Source: Halioglobus sp. (GTDB lineage: Bacteria > Pseudomonadota > Gammaproteobacteria > Pseudomonadales > Halieaceae). From it: a stretch of 64,000 bases of DNA. The notes under the pieces were generated by a model. That model was not told the origin of the DNA and searched no databases. It saw only the letters and a list, made by a program, of their open reading frames with translations. Within the stretch, counting starts at the first letter, position 1. Every line of letters begins with the position of its first letter. The stretch covers positions 1 to 64,000 of the forward strand of contig JARFQU010000023.1 in the NCBI GenBank assembly GCA_029287595.1. The letters are read 5' to 3'. Made by a program: the position numbers and the translations under genes. Below, piece after piece: positions 1 through 8,558 of the stretch.

Positions 1-2
1 TT

Positions 3-122
3 GTCAATCCGGCGTTTCCAGAGGGCATCATGCTGGCGATCCTGTTTGCCAACCTGTTTGCTCCGCTGATGGATCACTTTGTGGTGCAGGCCAATATCAA
101 ACGGAGACTCGCCCGTGTCTAG
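3..122 (+). CDS. nqrB: NqrB C-terminus (partial, 5' end outside window)
   Basis: This is the last 39 codons of NqrB, the large membrane subunit of the Na+-translocating NADH:quinone oxidoreductase; the rest lies before the window. The visible tail contains the helix-end sequence [19 protein letters not shown], which is typical of NqrB C-termini, and ends in TAG. The stop overlaps the GTG start of nqrC by 8 bases, so the two are translationally coupled. The assignment rests on this tail and on the following nqrCDEF genes. The flavin-bearing threonine and the quinone site are outside the window. Confidence 0.9.
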   Translation, partial: VNPAFPEGIMLAILFANLFAPLMDHFVVQANIKRRLARV

Positions 123-888
123 TAATGACAGTATCAAGAAAACCCTGATCGTTGCGTTCTCGCTATGCATTGTCTGTTCGGTGATCGTTTCCACCGCTGC
201 GGTGCTGCTGAAGCCAACCCAGGAGATCAACAAGACACTTGACCGCAAACGCAATATTCTCGCAGCAGCGGGCATGCTGCAGGAAGGCGTTAGCGTGGAG
301 GATCAATTCGCCCAGGTCACTACCCGCGTTGTGGACCTGCGCACGGGCACCTTCAGCGATACTGTCGACCCCGAGAAATTCGACCAGCGCAAGGCCGCCA
401 AGGATCCGGCAGAATCGATGGCGCTGAGTGCCGCGCAGGATCAGGCAAAAATATCCCGTCGTGAAAACTATGCCCTGGTGTACCTGGTGGAAGACGGACA
501 GGGCGATATCGATAAAATCATCCTGCCGATTCACGGTTACGGGCTGTGGTCGACGCTTTACGGGTTTATCGCCCTGGAGGCCGATGGTAATACCGTGGCC
601 GGACTGGGCTTTTACGAACACGGCGAAACCCCCGGCCTGGGTGGAGAGGTGGACAATCCCCGCTGGAAGGCGGTGTGGCCTGGCAAGGAAGTGTATCGCG
701 ATGATGAGGTCGCTATCGGCTTGATAAAGGGAGCCGTAGACCCCTCGAACGCCAGCGCGGCCTGGCAGATTGATGGCCTGGCCGGGGCTACCCTTACAGC
801 CAGGGGCGTTACCAACCTGGTGCAGTTCTGGCTGGGTGAAAATGGCTTTGAGCCGTTCCTTAATAACTTGAAATCAGGGGAGGTCTGA
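115..888 (+). CDS. nqrC: Na+-NQR subunit C
   Basis: NqrC (257 aa) carries a covalently bound FMN in the Na+-translocating NADH:quinone reductase and passes electrons between subunits. One N-terminal membrane helix (about residues 9-30) is followed by a periplasmic FMN-binding domain. The flavinylation motif reads DGLAGATLT, with the acceptor threonine near residue 226. The usual motif has Ser before GAT, and here it is Ala. The GTG at 115 was chosen because it gives the normal family length and overlaps the nqrB stop; a TTG further upstream would add 12 unusual residues. The FMN is attached by ApbE, encoded downstream. Confidence 0.95.
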   Translation: MSSNDSIKKTLIVAFSLCIVCSVIVSTAAVLLKPTQEINKTLDRKRNILAAAGMLQEGVSVEDQFAQVTTRVVDLRTGTFSDTVDPEKFDQRKAAKDPAESMALSAAQDQAKISRRENYALVYLVEDGQGDIDKIILPIHGYGLWSTLYGFIALEADGNTVAGLGFYEHGETPGLGGEVDNPRWKAVWPGKEVYRDDEVAIGLIKGAVDPSNASAAWQIDGLAGATLTARGVTNLVQFWLGENGFEPFLNNLKSGEV

Positions 889-890
889 GA

Positions 891-1553
891 ATGGAATCTG
901 TCAAAGAAACCCTGACGGGTCCGATATTCAAAAATAATCCCATTGCGCTGCAGATTCTGGGAATCTGTTCCGCCCTGGCGGTAACGTCCTCCTTGCAGGT
1001 GACCCTGGTGATGTGTGTAGCCCTCACCGTGGTGACCGCATTCTCCGGTTTGTTCGTGTCAGTCATCCGCAACCACATTCCGGGCAGTATCCGAATTATC
1101 GTGCAGATGGTTATCATCGCGTCCCTCGTTATCGTGGTGGACCAGTTCCTCAAGGCCTATGCCTACGCTATCAGCAAACAGCTGTCGGTATTCGTCGGGC
1201 TGATTATTACCAACTGTATCGTCATGGGTCGTGCGGAAGCCTTCGCCATGAAAAACCCGCCGATGGCCAGTTTTATCGACGGTGTCGGTAACGGGCTGGG
1301 TTACAGCGTGGTGTTGATCGTAGTCGCGGTGATACGCGAGCTGTTTGGTGCTGGCAAGCTAATGGGCTTTGAGATACTGCCGCTGGTGACCGATGGCGGC
1401 TGGTACAACCCCAACGGCCTGCTGCTGTTGCCGCCCAGTGCCTTTTTCCTGATCGGCCTGTTTATCTGGGCACTGCGCAGCTTCCATAAAGAGCAGGAAG
1501 AGGCGCCTGACTTCAAGTTGGCGAAACATACGCCGGTGCAGGAGGGCGCGTAG
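891..1553 (+). CDS. nqrD: Na+-NQR subunit D
   Basis: NqrD (220 aa) is a six-helix integral membrane subunit of the Na+-pumping NADH:quinone reductase. With NqrE it forms a pseudo-symmetric pair that holds an Fe centre in the membrane and takes part in Na+ translocation. The protein is almost entirely hydrophobic, and a conserved Cys lies in the half-helix segment [15 protein letters not shown] (about residues 103-117). It starts two bases after nqrC stops, behind a GGGGAGG ribosome site. Length and motifs are normal for the family. Confidence 0.96.
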   Translation: MESVKETLTGPIFKNNPIALQILGICSALAVTSSLQVTLVMCVALTVVTAFSGLFVSVIRNHIPGSIRIIVQMVIIASLVIVVDQFLKAYAYAISKQLSVFVGLIITNCIVMGRAEAFAMKNPPMASFIDGVGNGLGYSVVLIVVAVIRELFGAGKLMGFEILPLVTDGGWYNPNGLLLLPPSAFFLIGLFIWALRSFHKEQEEAPDFKLAKHTPVQEGA

Positions 1554-2162
1554 ATGGAATACTATCTGAGCCTGTTTATTCGCTCCATATTCATTGACAA
1601 TATGGCGCTGGCCTTCTTCCTGGGTATGTGTACCTTCCTGGCGATTTCGAAAAAGGTCCAGGCGGCCATTGGCCTGGGTATTGCGGTCATCGTGGTGCTG
1701 ACCATTACCGTCCCGGTGAACAACCTGATCTACAACTACCTGCTGGCGGATGGCGCCCTGGCCTGGGCGGGTCTGCCGGATATGGACCTGAGTTTCCTGG
1801 GCCTGTTGTCCTATATCGGGGTGATCGCGGCAATTGTCCAGATCATGGAAATGTTCCTCGACAAGTTTGTGCCAGCGCTTTACAACGCCCTGGGAGTATT
1901 CCTGCCACTGATTACCGTGAACTGCGCCATTCTGGGTGCCTCCCTGTTTATGGTCGAGCGAGACTACAACTTCGTCGAAAGTATGGTGTTTGGCGCCGGC
2001 TCCGGTGTGGGCTGGGCCCTTGCCATCGTGGCTCTGGCTGGCATCCGCGAGCGACTGAAGTATTCGGATGTACCGGACGGCCTGGAGGGCCTGGGCATTA
2101 CCTTTATTATCGTTGGCTTGATGTCACTGGGCTTTATGTCCTTTGGCGGCATCGACATCTAG
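1554..2162 (+). CDS. nqrE: Na+-NQR subunit E
   Basis: NqrE (202 aa) is the membrane partner of NqrD in the sodium-pumping complex. It has six predicted helices and the paired conserved Cys region [13 protein letters not shown], which corresponds to the Cys segment in NqrD and helps bind the intramembrane iron centre. The ATG follows the nqrD stop directly. Residues 1-25 begin with the family sequence [20 protein letters not shown]. Nothing is unusual in length or composition. Confidence 0.96.
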   Translation: MEYYLSLFIRSIFIDNMALAFFLGMCTFLAISKKVQAAIGLGIAVIVVLTITVPVNNLIYNYLLADGALAWAGLPDMDLSFLGLLSYIGVIAAIVQIMEMFLDKFVPALYNALGVFLPLITVNCAILGASLFMVERDYNFVESMVFGAGSGVGWALAIVALAGIRERLKYSDVPDGLEGLGITFIIVGLMSLGFMSFGGIDI

Positions 2163-2178
2163 GCGAGACTGAACTTAT

Positions 2179-3402
2179 ATGGATATGACAATTGTTTACG
2201 GCGTCAGCATGTTCACGGCTATCGTGTTGGTGCTGGTAGCGATTATTCTCGCCGCCCGCTCGGCGCTGGTCAGTAGTGGCGACGTCAGCATCGAAATCAA
2301 TGGTGAGCGCACCATAACCGTCCCTGCTGGCGGCAAATTGCTGCAGACCCTGTCAGAGGCCGACCTCTTCCTGCCCTCTGCATGCGGTGGCGGCGGTACC
2401 TGCGCCCAGTGCAAGTGCGTTATCAGCGAGGGCGGCGGTTCCATGCTGCCGACCGAAGAGTCGCACTTTACCCGGCGCGATGCCGCGGAAGGCTGGCGCC
2501 TGAGTTGCCAGGTCGCGGTGAAGCAGGACATGAAGATCGAAGTGCCGGAGGAGGTTTTCGGCGTCAAGCAGTGGGAATGCACCGTGGAGTCCAACCCCAA
2601 TGTCGCTACCTTTATCAAGGAGCTGACCCTGCGCCTCCCGGAAGGCGAAAGTGTGGATTTTCGCGCCGGTGGCTATGTGCAACTGGAATGCCCGCCCCAC
2701 CACGTGAAATACAGCGATTTTGATATCGAAGAGGAGTACCGGGGCGACTGGGAGCACTTCGGCTTCTTCAAGCTGGAATCGGTGGTCAAGGAAGATACGA
2801 TCCGCGCCTACTCCATGGCGAATTACCCCGAAGAGAAGGGTGTAGTCAAATTCAATATCCGCATCGCCACACCACCTCCCGGTAGTGAGGGTATCCCCCC
2901 CGGGATCATGTCCTCCTGGGTGTTCAACCTGAAACCCGGCGACAAGGTGAAGGTTTACGGTCCGTTTGGGGAGTTTTTCGCCAAGGAAACAGATGCCGAA
3001 ATGGTCTTTATTGGTGGTGGTGCCGGTATGGCACCCATGCGTTCCCATCTGTTTGACCAACTGAACCGACTGCACACCAAGCGTAAGATTTCTTTCTGGT
3101 ACGGCGCCCGTTCCCTGCGTGAAATGTTCTATGTGGAAGATTACGACAAGCTGGCCGCAGAGAATGAGAATTTCGAGTGGCACGTGGCCCTGTCCGACCC
3201 CCAACCGGAGGACAACTGGGAGGGGCTCACCGGCTTCATCCATAATGTCCTGTATGAGGAATACCTGAAGGATCACCCGGCCCCTGAGGATTGCGAGTAC
3301 TATATGTGCGGACCGCCAATGATGAACGCCGCGGTTATCCAGATGCTGACAGAGCTGGGTGTGGAACCCGAGAATATACTGCTAGATGACTTCGGCGGAT
3401 AA
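2179..3402 (+). CDS. nqrF: Na+-NQR subunit F, NADH dehydrogenase
   Basis: NqrF (407 aa) is the NADH-oxidising entry subunit of the Na+ pump. An N-terminal membrane helix (about residues 5-27) is followed by a plant-type [2Fe-2S] ferredoxin domain with Cys69, Cys75, Cys78 and Cys110. After that comes an FAD-binding domain (RAYSMANYP near residue 213) and an NADH-binding domain ([12 protein letters not shown] near 277, [10 protein letters not shown] near 376). It is the last structural subunit gene of the operon. A strong intrinsic terminator begins seven bases after its stop, inside the following apbE reading frame. Confidence 0.97.
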   Translation: MDMTIVYGVSMFTAIVLVLVAIILAARSALVSSGDVSIEINGERTITVPAGGKLLQTLSEADLFLPSACGGGGTCAQCKCVISEGGGSMLPTEESHFTRRDAAEGWRLSCQVAVKQDMKIEVPEEVFGVKQWECTVESNPNVATFIKELTLRLPEGESVDFRAGGYVQLECPPHHVKYSDFDIEEEYRGDWEHFGFFKLESVVKEDTIRAYSMANYPEEKGVVKFNIRIATPPPGSEGIPPGIMSSWVFNLKPGDKVKVYGPFGEFFAKETDAEMVFIGGGAGMAPMRSHLFDQLNRLHTKRKISFWYGARSLREMFYVEDYDKLAAENENFEWHVALSDPQPEDNWEGLTGFIHNVLYEEYLKDHPAPEDCEYYMCGPPMMNAAVIQMLTELGVEPENILLDDFGG

Positions 3403-4429
3403 TCGACCAAGCCACTCAACAGAGTGGCTTTTTTGTATTGTCCTGGTGCTTGTGTTGTCCGCCTGCGGCGGTCAGCGAGGGCCGCTGCAACTGGCGGGCA
3501 ACGCCATGGGCACCAGCTGGCACCTGAGCTATATGGCGCCGGCTGTCGCCGTAGACCGATCTCTTGTGCAGGCTGGTGTAGAGGCGCAGCTGGAGCAGGT
3601 AGAGCAGAGTATGTCCACCTACCGGGACGACTCTGAAATCAGCCGCTTCAACCGCGCACCTGTCGATACCTGGTTTACGGTGAGCGGCGAATTCTACAGT
3701 GTGTTGTCTGCCGCCCTGGCAGTGGGGCGTGACAGTGCCGGGGCATACGACGTAACAGTGGCACCACTGGTTGATTTGTGGGGTTTCGGACCCTCCATGG
3801 GCGAGGCAGTACTGCCGGGCGGCGAGGCAATCAAGGCGCTGTTACCACTGGTGGGGCAACAGCAACTGCGCCTGGATGGCGAGGCTCTGCGGATCCGGAA
3901 ACCGGTTGCGCTGACGCTGGACTTTTCCTCGTTAGCCAAGGGCTTTGCCGTGGATCAGGTTGCCAACTGGCTGCTCTCGCAGGGGATCGATCGCTTCCTG
4001 CTGGAGGTGGGCGGAGAGATGCGTATGTCAGGGCTGAGCCACCGTGGCGATCCCTGGCATGTCGCCGTAGAACAACCCGACAGCGCTACGCGCGATGTGG
4101 CTGCAGCGCTGAGCGTGACCGACCGCGCGGTAGCGACCTCGGGGAGTTACCGCAACTATTTTGAAATGGACGGTCGGCGGTACTCCCACAGCATTGACCC
4201 ACGCACGGGTCGCCCGGTAATTCACGACCTGGTCTCGGTGACAGTTATTCACAACAGTGCCATGATGGCCGATGCCTGGGCCACCGCGCTCATCGTGCTG
4301 GGGGCGGATCAGGCGATGGCAGTGGCGCGAGAGCAGGGATTGGCGGTATATTTCATGCGGCGCAACGAGATGGGTTTGCAGCACAGCCACACGACGGAAT
4401 TTGTACCTTTTCTTGCGGTCGAACAGTAG
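3386..4429 (+). CDS. apbE: FAD:protein FMN transferase (lipoprotein)
   Basis: ApbE (347 aa) attaches FMN from FAD to the threonines of NqrB and NqrC on the periplasmic side, using Mg2+. It begins with a short signal peptide and a lipobox ending LSAC at about residue 27, so it is an anchored lipoprotein. Family motifs include [21 protein letters not shown], the [12 protein letters not shown] segment, [13 protein letters not shown] and the metal-binding region near [10 protein letters not shown]. The ATG at 3386 overlaps nqrF by 17 bases; no better in-frame start precedes the lipobox. An intrinsic terminator falls inside the signal-peptide codons (3409-3434), so expression is probably lower than that of the pump subunits. 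Confidence 0.95.
   Translation: MTSADNRPSHSTEWLFCIVLVLVLSACGGQRGPLQLAGNAMGTSWHLSYMAPAVAVDRSLVQAGVEAQLEQVEQSMSTYRDDSEISRFNRAPVDTWFTVSGEFYSVLSAALAVGRDSAGAYDVTVAPLVDLWGFGPSMGEAVLPGGEAIKALLPLVGQQQLRLDGEALRIRKPVALTLDFSSLAKGFAVDQVANWLLSQGIDRFLLEVGGEMRMSGLSHRGDPWHVAVEQPDSATRDVAAALSVTDRAVATSGSYRNYFEMDGRRYSHSIDPRTGRPVIHDLVSVTVIHNSAMMADAWATALIVLGADQAMAVAREQGLAVYFMRRNEMGLQHSHTTEFVPFLAVEQ
3409..3434 (+). terminator. Intrinsic terminator after nqrF, inside apbE
   Basis: A perfect 8-bp stem, AAGCCACT (3409-3416) with AGTGGCTT (3423-3430), has a 6-base loop and runs into TTTT, giving six consecutive T from the last two stem bases. This has the form of a Rho-independent terminator. It sits just past the nqrF stop codon but within codons 9-16 of apbE. 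Confidence 0.8.
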
Positions 4430-4459
4430 CAGGGCGGCAGCGCCCCGGAGAACACGAAG

Positions 4460-4693
4460 ATGACATTATTCCTGGTGAGTATGCTGGTTATTGGCCTGGT
4501 AATGGCGATCATGGCCGTGGGGGTGATCATGGGTCGCGCGCCTATCAAGGGTTCCTGTGGTGGCATGGGCGCCCTGGGTATCGACACCACGTGCGATCTC
4601 TGCGGTGGCGACCCGCAACGCTGTGACGAGGAAACCCGTGAGGGTGAGGTTGGCAAGTCCAACCCGGGCCTCTATTACCCCGCAGATCGCTAG
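4460..4693 (+). CDS. nqrM: NqrM, Na+-NQR maturation protein (DUF539)
   Basis: NqrM (77 aa) is needed for assembly of the Na+-NQR complex, probably by delivering iron to the NqrD/NqrE centre. It has one N-terminal membrane helix (about residues 2-24) followed by a Cys-rich tail with Cys33, Cys45, Cys48 and Cys55. This matches the known pattern in which Cys33 is critical. It follows apbE by 30 bases in the same direction, as in many Na+-NQR operons. Confidence 0.93.
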   Translation: MTLFLVSMLVIGLVMAIMAVGVIMGRAPIKGSCGGMGALGIDTTCDLCGGDPQRCDEETREGEVGKSNPGLYYPADR

Positions 4694-4711
4694 GCAGGGG
4701 ATGTACAACGC

Positions 4712-5974
4712 TTGAGTAACCCGGGCCAGGCTATTGCCAACTACGCACCGTTTATCGGCCTGCGTTACAGTTTCAGTCGCAAGCGCAATCGCTTTACCTC
4801 GGTAATCGCCCTGGTGTCCATGCTGGGTATGGTATTGGGGGTTGCCAGCCTGATCACGGTACTGTCGGTAATGAACGGTTTTGCCGGTGAATTGCGCGGT
4901 CGCATTCTCTCCCTGGTGGCCCACGGTTATGTGCAGGGCGACGCCGCGGGAATCCGCCAGTGGCGCGAACTGGCGCAACAGCTGCAGGCGCACCCTGAAG
5001 TCCTCGCCGTTTCACCCTATATCAGTAGCAAGGTCATCTTCGGCAACGGTAGCGTTTTGCGTGGCGCGGTACTGACAGCCATTGACCCGTCCATGGAAGA
5101 GAACGTATCGGGTATCCCGCAAGCGATGTTATCGGGATCCCTTGATAGCCTGGACGCAGATACCTTCAGCGTGGTGCTGGGTGCCACCCTGGCGCGTATG
5201 TTGGGGGTGCAGGTGGGCGATCGCATTGAAGTGACCCTGCCGCGTCTGACGGTAACGCCCCTGGGGATATTTCCCCGCAATAAGAAATTGACGGTCTCCG
5301 GCGTGTTTGAAATCGGTGCGCAGCAGGATGTCTACCAGGCCTATGTCTCTTTGGCCGGCGGACAGAAACTGTTGGGCAAAAAGGACGTGGTAGAGGGTCT
5401 GCAGGTGCGCACTGATGATCTGTTCGCTGCCCCCGCGATCATGTCCGATCTGGCGCGTTCGCTGTCGGCGGGCTATACGGTCAAGGACTGGAGCCAGACA
5501 CAGGGTTCACTGTTTGCCGCCGTGCGCCTGGAAAAGGTCATGGTGAGCCTGCTGTTGCTCAGCGTCGTTGCCGTGGCAGCGTTTAACATAGTCTCTACCC
5601 TGGTTATGTCCGTGGCAGAGAAACGTCGCGATATAGCCGTGCTGCGCACCATGGGCGCCCGCGCTGGTGGCGTTATGGCTATCTTTATTGCCCATGGCCT
5701 GGGGCTGGCAACTGTGGGCATTGGTATCGGTTGTGTGCTCGGTGTCATGCTGGCCACCAATATCTCCGGTATCACCCTGTTTATGGAAAACCTGTTGGGC
5801 GTGAAATTGTTTGATCCCTCCGTTTACTTTATCAGCGCCTTACCCTCTGACCTGCAGTGGGGAGATGTTACCGCCGTGGTCCTGGCTTCCCTGGCCCTGA
5901 GCCTGCTGGCTACCCTTTACCCGGCCTGGCGGGCGGCGTCCATTGCACCTGCAGAGGTGTTGCGTTATGAGTAA
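4712..5974 (+). CDS. lolC: Lipoprotein-releasing system permease LolC
   Basis: LolC (420 aa) is one of the two membrane subunits of LolCDE, the ABC machine that extracts mature lipoproteins from the inner membrane and hands them to LolA. It has an N-terminal helix (about residues 30-55), a large periplasmic domain and three C-terminal helices typical of the MacB/FtsX class. The start is a TTG at 4712 behind an AGGGG site; the next in-frame ATG would cut into the conserved N-terminal segment ALVSMLGMVLG. It overlaps lolD by 8 bases. LolC and LolE resemble each other, and the assignment follows the gene order C-D-E. Confidence 0.93.
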   Translation: MSNPGQAIANYAPFIGLRYSFSRKRNRFTSVIALVSMLGMVLGVASLITVLSVMNGFAGELRGRILSLVAHGYVQGDAAGIRQWRELAQQLQAHPEVLAVSPYISSKVIFGNGSVLRGAVLTAIDPSMEENVSGIPQAMLSGSLDSLDADTFSVVLGATLARMLGVQVGDRIEVTLPRLTVTPLGIFPRNKKLTVSGVFEIGAQQDVYQAYVSLAGGQKLLGKKDVVEGLQVRTDDLFAAPAIMSDLARSLSAGYTVKDWSQTQGSLFAAVRLEKVMVSLLLLSVVAVAAFNIVSTLVMSVAEKRRDIAVLRTMGARAGGVMAIFIAHGLGLATVGIGIGCVLGVMLATNISGITLFMENLLGVKLFDPSVYFISALPSDLQWGDVTAVVLASLALSLLATLYPAWRAASIAPAEVLRYE

Positions 5975-6647
5975 CGCGGTATTGGTGTGCGAAGCGCTGG
6001 GGCGTGTCTACGAGGACGGAGAGCATCGCGTGGCAGTGCTGGAGAACGTCAACTTCAGTCTCCCTGCCGGTGACAAGGTCGCCATTATTGGGGCCTCCGG
6101 TTCAGGTAAATCGACCCTGCTAAACCTGTTGGGCGGGCTGGATAATCCCAGTACCGGACGCGTGCTGATGAGTGGACAGGATCTGGCGTCACTCGCGGAA
6201 CCCGCCCTGTGTCGGCTGCGCAATGAGCAACTGGGCTTTGTCTACCAGTTTCACCACCTGCTGCCGGAGTTCGACGCCCGGGAAAATGTCGCGATGCCCT
6301 TGCTCATCCGTGGCTTGCCCCGGGCCAAAGCCTGGCTCAAGGCGCAATCCATGCTGGAACGTGTGGGTATGGGCCCACGCATGACGCACAGGCCGGCACA
6401 GCTATCGGGAGGTGAGCGACAGCGGGTCGCTATTGCCAGGGCGCTGGTGGGTGAGCCCGCCTGTGTGCTGATGGACGAGCCTACCGGCAACCTGGATCCC
6501 CACGCGGCATCACAGGTATTGGCATTGATTGACGAACTGGGCGAGGAGCAGGCGTCTTTCGTGGTGGTCACGCATGACCCGGCGATCGCGGCACATATGA
6601 ATCGCACCGTGGAACTGCGTGACGGTGGCCTGTGGCCTCTGGTATGA
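5967..6647 (+). CDS. lolD: Lipoprotein-releasing system ATPase LolD
   Basis: LolD (226 aa) is the cytoplasmic ATPase of the LolCDE lipoprotein exporter. It shows a Walker A GASGSGKST at residues 42-50, a Q-loop FVYQFHHLLPEF with the LolD-type pattern, a signature LSGGERQRVAIARAL, a Walker B VLMDEPTGNLD and a switch His in VVTHD. The ATG at 5967 was preferred because it overlaps the lolC stop and gives the normal length. It ends in an ATGA overlap with lolE. Confidence 0.96.
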   Translation: MSNAVLVCEALGRVYEDGEHRVAVLENVNFSLPAGDKVAIIGASGSGKSTLLNLLGGLDNPSTGRVLMSGQDLASLAEPALCRLRNEQLGFVYQFHHLLPEFDARENVAMPLLIRGLPRAKAWLKAQSMLERVGMGPRMTHRPAQLSGGERQRVAIARALVGEPACVLMDEPTGNLDPHAASQVLALIDELGEEQASFVVVTHDPAIAAHMNRTVELRDGGLWPLV

Positions 6648-7888
6648 GGCGTAAAGAGCGCCTGCGCATGGCGCTGCGCTACACCTTCGCCATGGGCAGG
6701 GGCAACCTCTCTACCTTCCTGTCATCCCTGTCCATGTTGGGGCTGGTGCTGGCGATTGGCCTGCTCATCGTGGTGTTATCGGTGATGAACGGCTTTGACA
6801 AGGAGATGCGCGAGCGCATTCTGTCCCTGGTGCCCCACATCACCATTTACTCGCACTTGCCTATAGCGCAGTGGCGCGAGCCCGCCGCTGTTATTGGCGC
6901 CCATCCCGCGGTGCTGGAGATTGCGCCTTTCACCCACTTCGACAGCCTGTTGCTGCGCGGTGGCGATATTGAAACCGCCAGGGGTATAGGCCTGGACGTG
7001 GAAGATGCGGCGGTTACAGGTCGTATGCTGTCGGCTATTGGCGAGGAGGCGATCGCCGAGTTTCGTGAGCGCGAGGACGCCCTGGTGCTGGGCGTGGGAC
7101 TGGCCGGGAAACTGGGTGTCGTCCCCGGTGACCAGCTCACACTTATCGTGCCTGGTAATGGTCGTGAGGATACGCTTAGCGCCGCACATTTCGAGACCGT
7201 GCGCTTGACCGCAGTATTGGATACCGGGACCGAGCTTGACCAGGCGGCGGCCCTGGTTCACCTGCAATTGGCATCCAGGATCGCGGGCCTGGACGGTGCG
7301 GTGAGCGGGCTGCGGGTGACTACCAATGATATTTTTGCGGTACAGCGCATCGCCTGGGAGCTGATACAACAGCTGGAACCCGGTTACTACAGCACCAACT
7401 GGATGATGACCCACGGCAACCTCTATGCGGCGATCCAGTTATCCCGGGACCTGGTGTCCATCCTGTTGTTTTCCATCATTGCCGTGGCTGCGTTTAACGT
7501 GGTGTCCTCGCTGGTGCTGGTGGTATTCGACAAACGCGGAAATATCGCCATCCTGCGCACCCTGGGTGCTTCGCCGGGTGATATCGCCTGGATATTTATT
7601 CTGCAGGGCGGCATGATCGGCCTGGTGGGTGTTGTTCTCGGCGCGGTACTGGGTGCCCTGGGTAGTTTGGCGGTACCTGGCCTGGTAGCGGGTCTGGAAC
7701 AATTACTGGATATGCGTTTTCTCAACACCGACGTGTACCCGGTCTCCTTCCTGCCCGTCGATTTGCGCCTGAATGATATCCTGGCCGTCGCATCGGTGGC
7801 CTTTCTTATGTGCCTGTTGGCGGCTATTTACCCGGCACGTCGTGCCGCCGCGCTGGCCCCGGCCATGATCCTCAACCAGGATCGTTGA
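6644..7888 (+). CDS. lolE: Lipoprotein-releasing system permease LolE
   Basis: LolE (414 aa) is the second membrane subunit of the LolCDE exporter, with the same one-plus-three helix plan as LolC and a periplasmic domain in between. The N-terminal helix holds GLLIVVLSVMNGFDKEMRERIL, the family hallmark also found in LolC. The start ATG at 6644 overlaps the lolD stop as ATGA. The last 17 bases overlap the end of the oppositely transcribed DUF2062 gene, with no terminator between them. Confidence 0.93.
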   Translation: MRRKERLRMALRYTFAMGRGNLSTFLSSLSMLGLVLAIGLLIVVLSVMNGFDKEMRERILSLVPHITIYSHLPIAQWREPAAVIGAHPAVLEIAPFTHFDSLLLRGGDIETARGIGLDVEDAAVTGRMLSAIGEEAIAEFREREDALVLGVGLAGKLGVVPGDQLTLIVPGNGREDTLSAAHFETVRLTAVLDTGTELDQAAALVHLQLASRIAGLDGAVSGLRVTTNDIFAVQRIAWELIQQLEPGYYSTNWMMTHGNLYAAIQLSRDLVSILLFSIIAVAAFNVVSSLVLVVFDKRGNIAILRTLGASPGDIAWIFILQGGMIGLVGVVLGAVLGALGSLAVPGLVAGLEQLLDMRFLNTDVYPVSFLPVDLRLNDILAVASVAFLMCLLAAIYPARRAAALAPAMILNQDR

Positions 7889-8411
7889 GCTTTTTCGCGG
7901 CGCGTCGCAGTTTGCGCTGGTGCCAATGGTGCGCCACCCGCCAGCGCCACAGCACGCTGATCACGAAATACCCGGTACTGCCAAAAAACAGACCGCAGAT
8001 CAGGCAGCCCAGTAAAAATGGCTTCCAGATCGTCTGCAAACTGTGGGACAGCCAGTAAATACTCAGTTCGAATTCAACATCCTTCAGCGGTACATCGACG
8101 AGCATAGCGCCGACCCGGTAGGCCATATAGAAAACGGCCGGCATGGTGACAGGATTGGTGATCCAGACCAGTCCAACTGACAGCGGCAGGTTGCAGCTCA
8201 ACAGTACCGCCATGGTCGCCGCAACTATCATTTGCCCGGGAATGGGCATGAAGGCCACAAACAGGCCGACAAAGAAAGCCATGGAGGCGGAATAGCGGTT
8301 GATATGCCACAGGTTGGTCGCATAGACCCAGTCTCCGAGCAGGCGCAGGGATTTGATCTTCCGCATTCTGGCAGGACTGGGGACAATGGATTTAAGCGTT
8401 TTCTTGGGCAT
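7872..8411 (-). CDS. DUF2062 membrane protein
   Basis: This 179-aa protein belongs to the DUF2062 family, small inner-membrane proteins of unknown function found next to comEC or lol genes in many gammaproteobacteria. Conserved family segments are SMAFFVGLFVAFMPIPGQM (about residues 43-61) and GLVWITNPVTMPAVFYMAYR (about 80-99). Three to four membrane segments are predicted, and the C-terminus is basic. It is transcribed leftward, diverges from comEC, and its 3' end overlaps lolE. I cannot assign a role. Confidence 0.85.
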   Translation of the reverse strand: MPKKTLKSIVPSPARMRKIKSLRLLGDWVYATNLWHINRYSASMAFFVGLFVAFMPIPGQMIVAATMAVLLSCNLPLSVGLVWITNPVTMPAVFYMAYRVGAMLVDVPLKDVEFELSIYWLSHSLQTIWKPFLLGCLICGLFFGSTGYFVISVLWRWRVAHHWHQRKLRRAAKKLNDPG

Positions 8412-8558
8412 TTTTTACTGGTCAGATATGACGTGTCATTCCCTGGAGTCATGTGATTGACTGGCTTTCGTTATACCACAGGATTCCCGCCATAAGGGCG
8501 AACCTGCCGCCGGCGGTATTATGCCTATTATTGGCCGGCTTCACTAGGGAGCCATGTG

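Noticed and set aside
2353-3276. Open frame of 307 codons on the minus strand within nqrF
   Set aside because: It is antisense to a gene with complete ferredoxin and FAD/NADH motifs; no family features or ribosome site.
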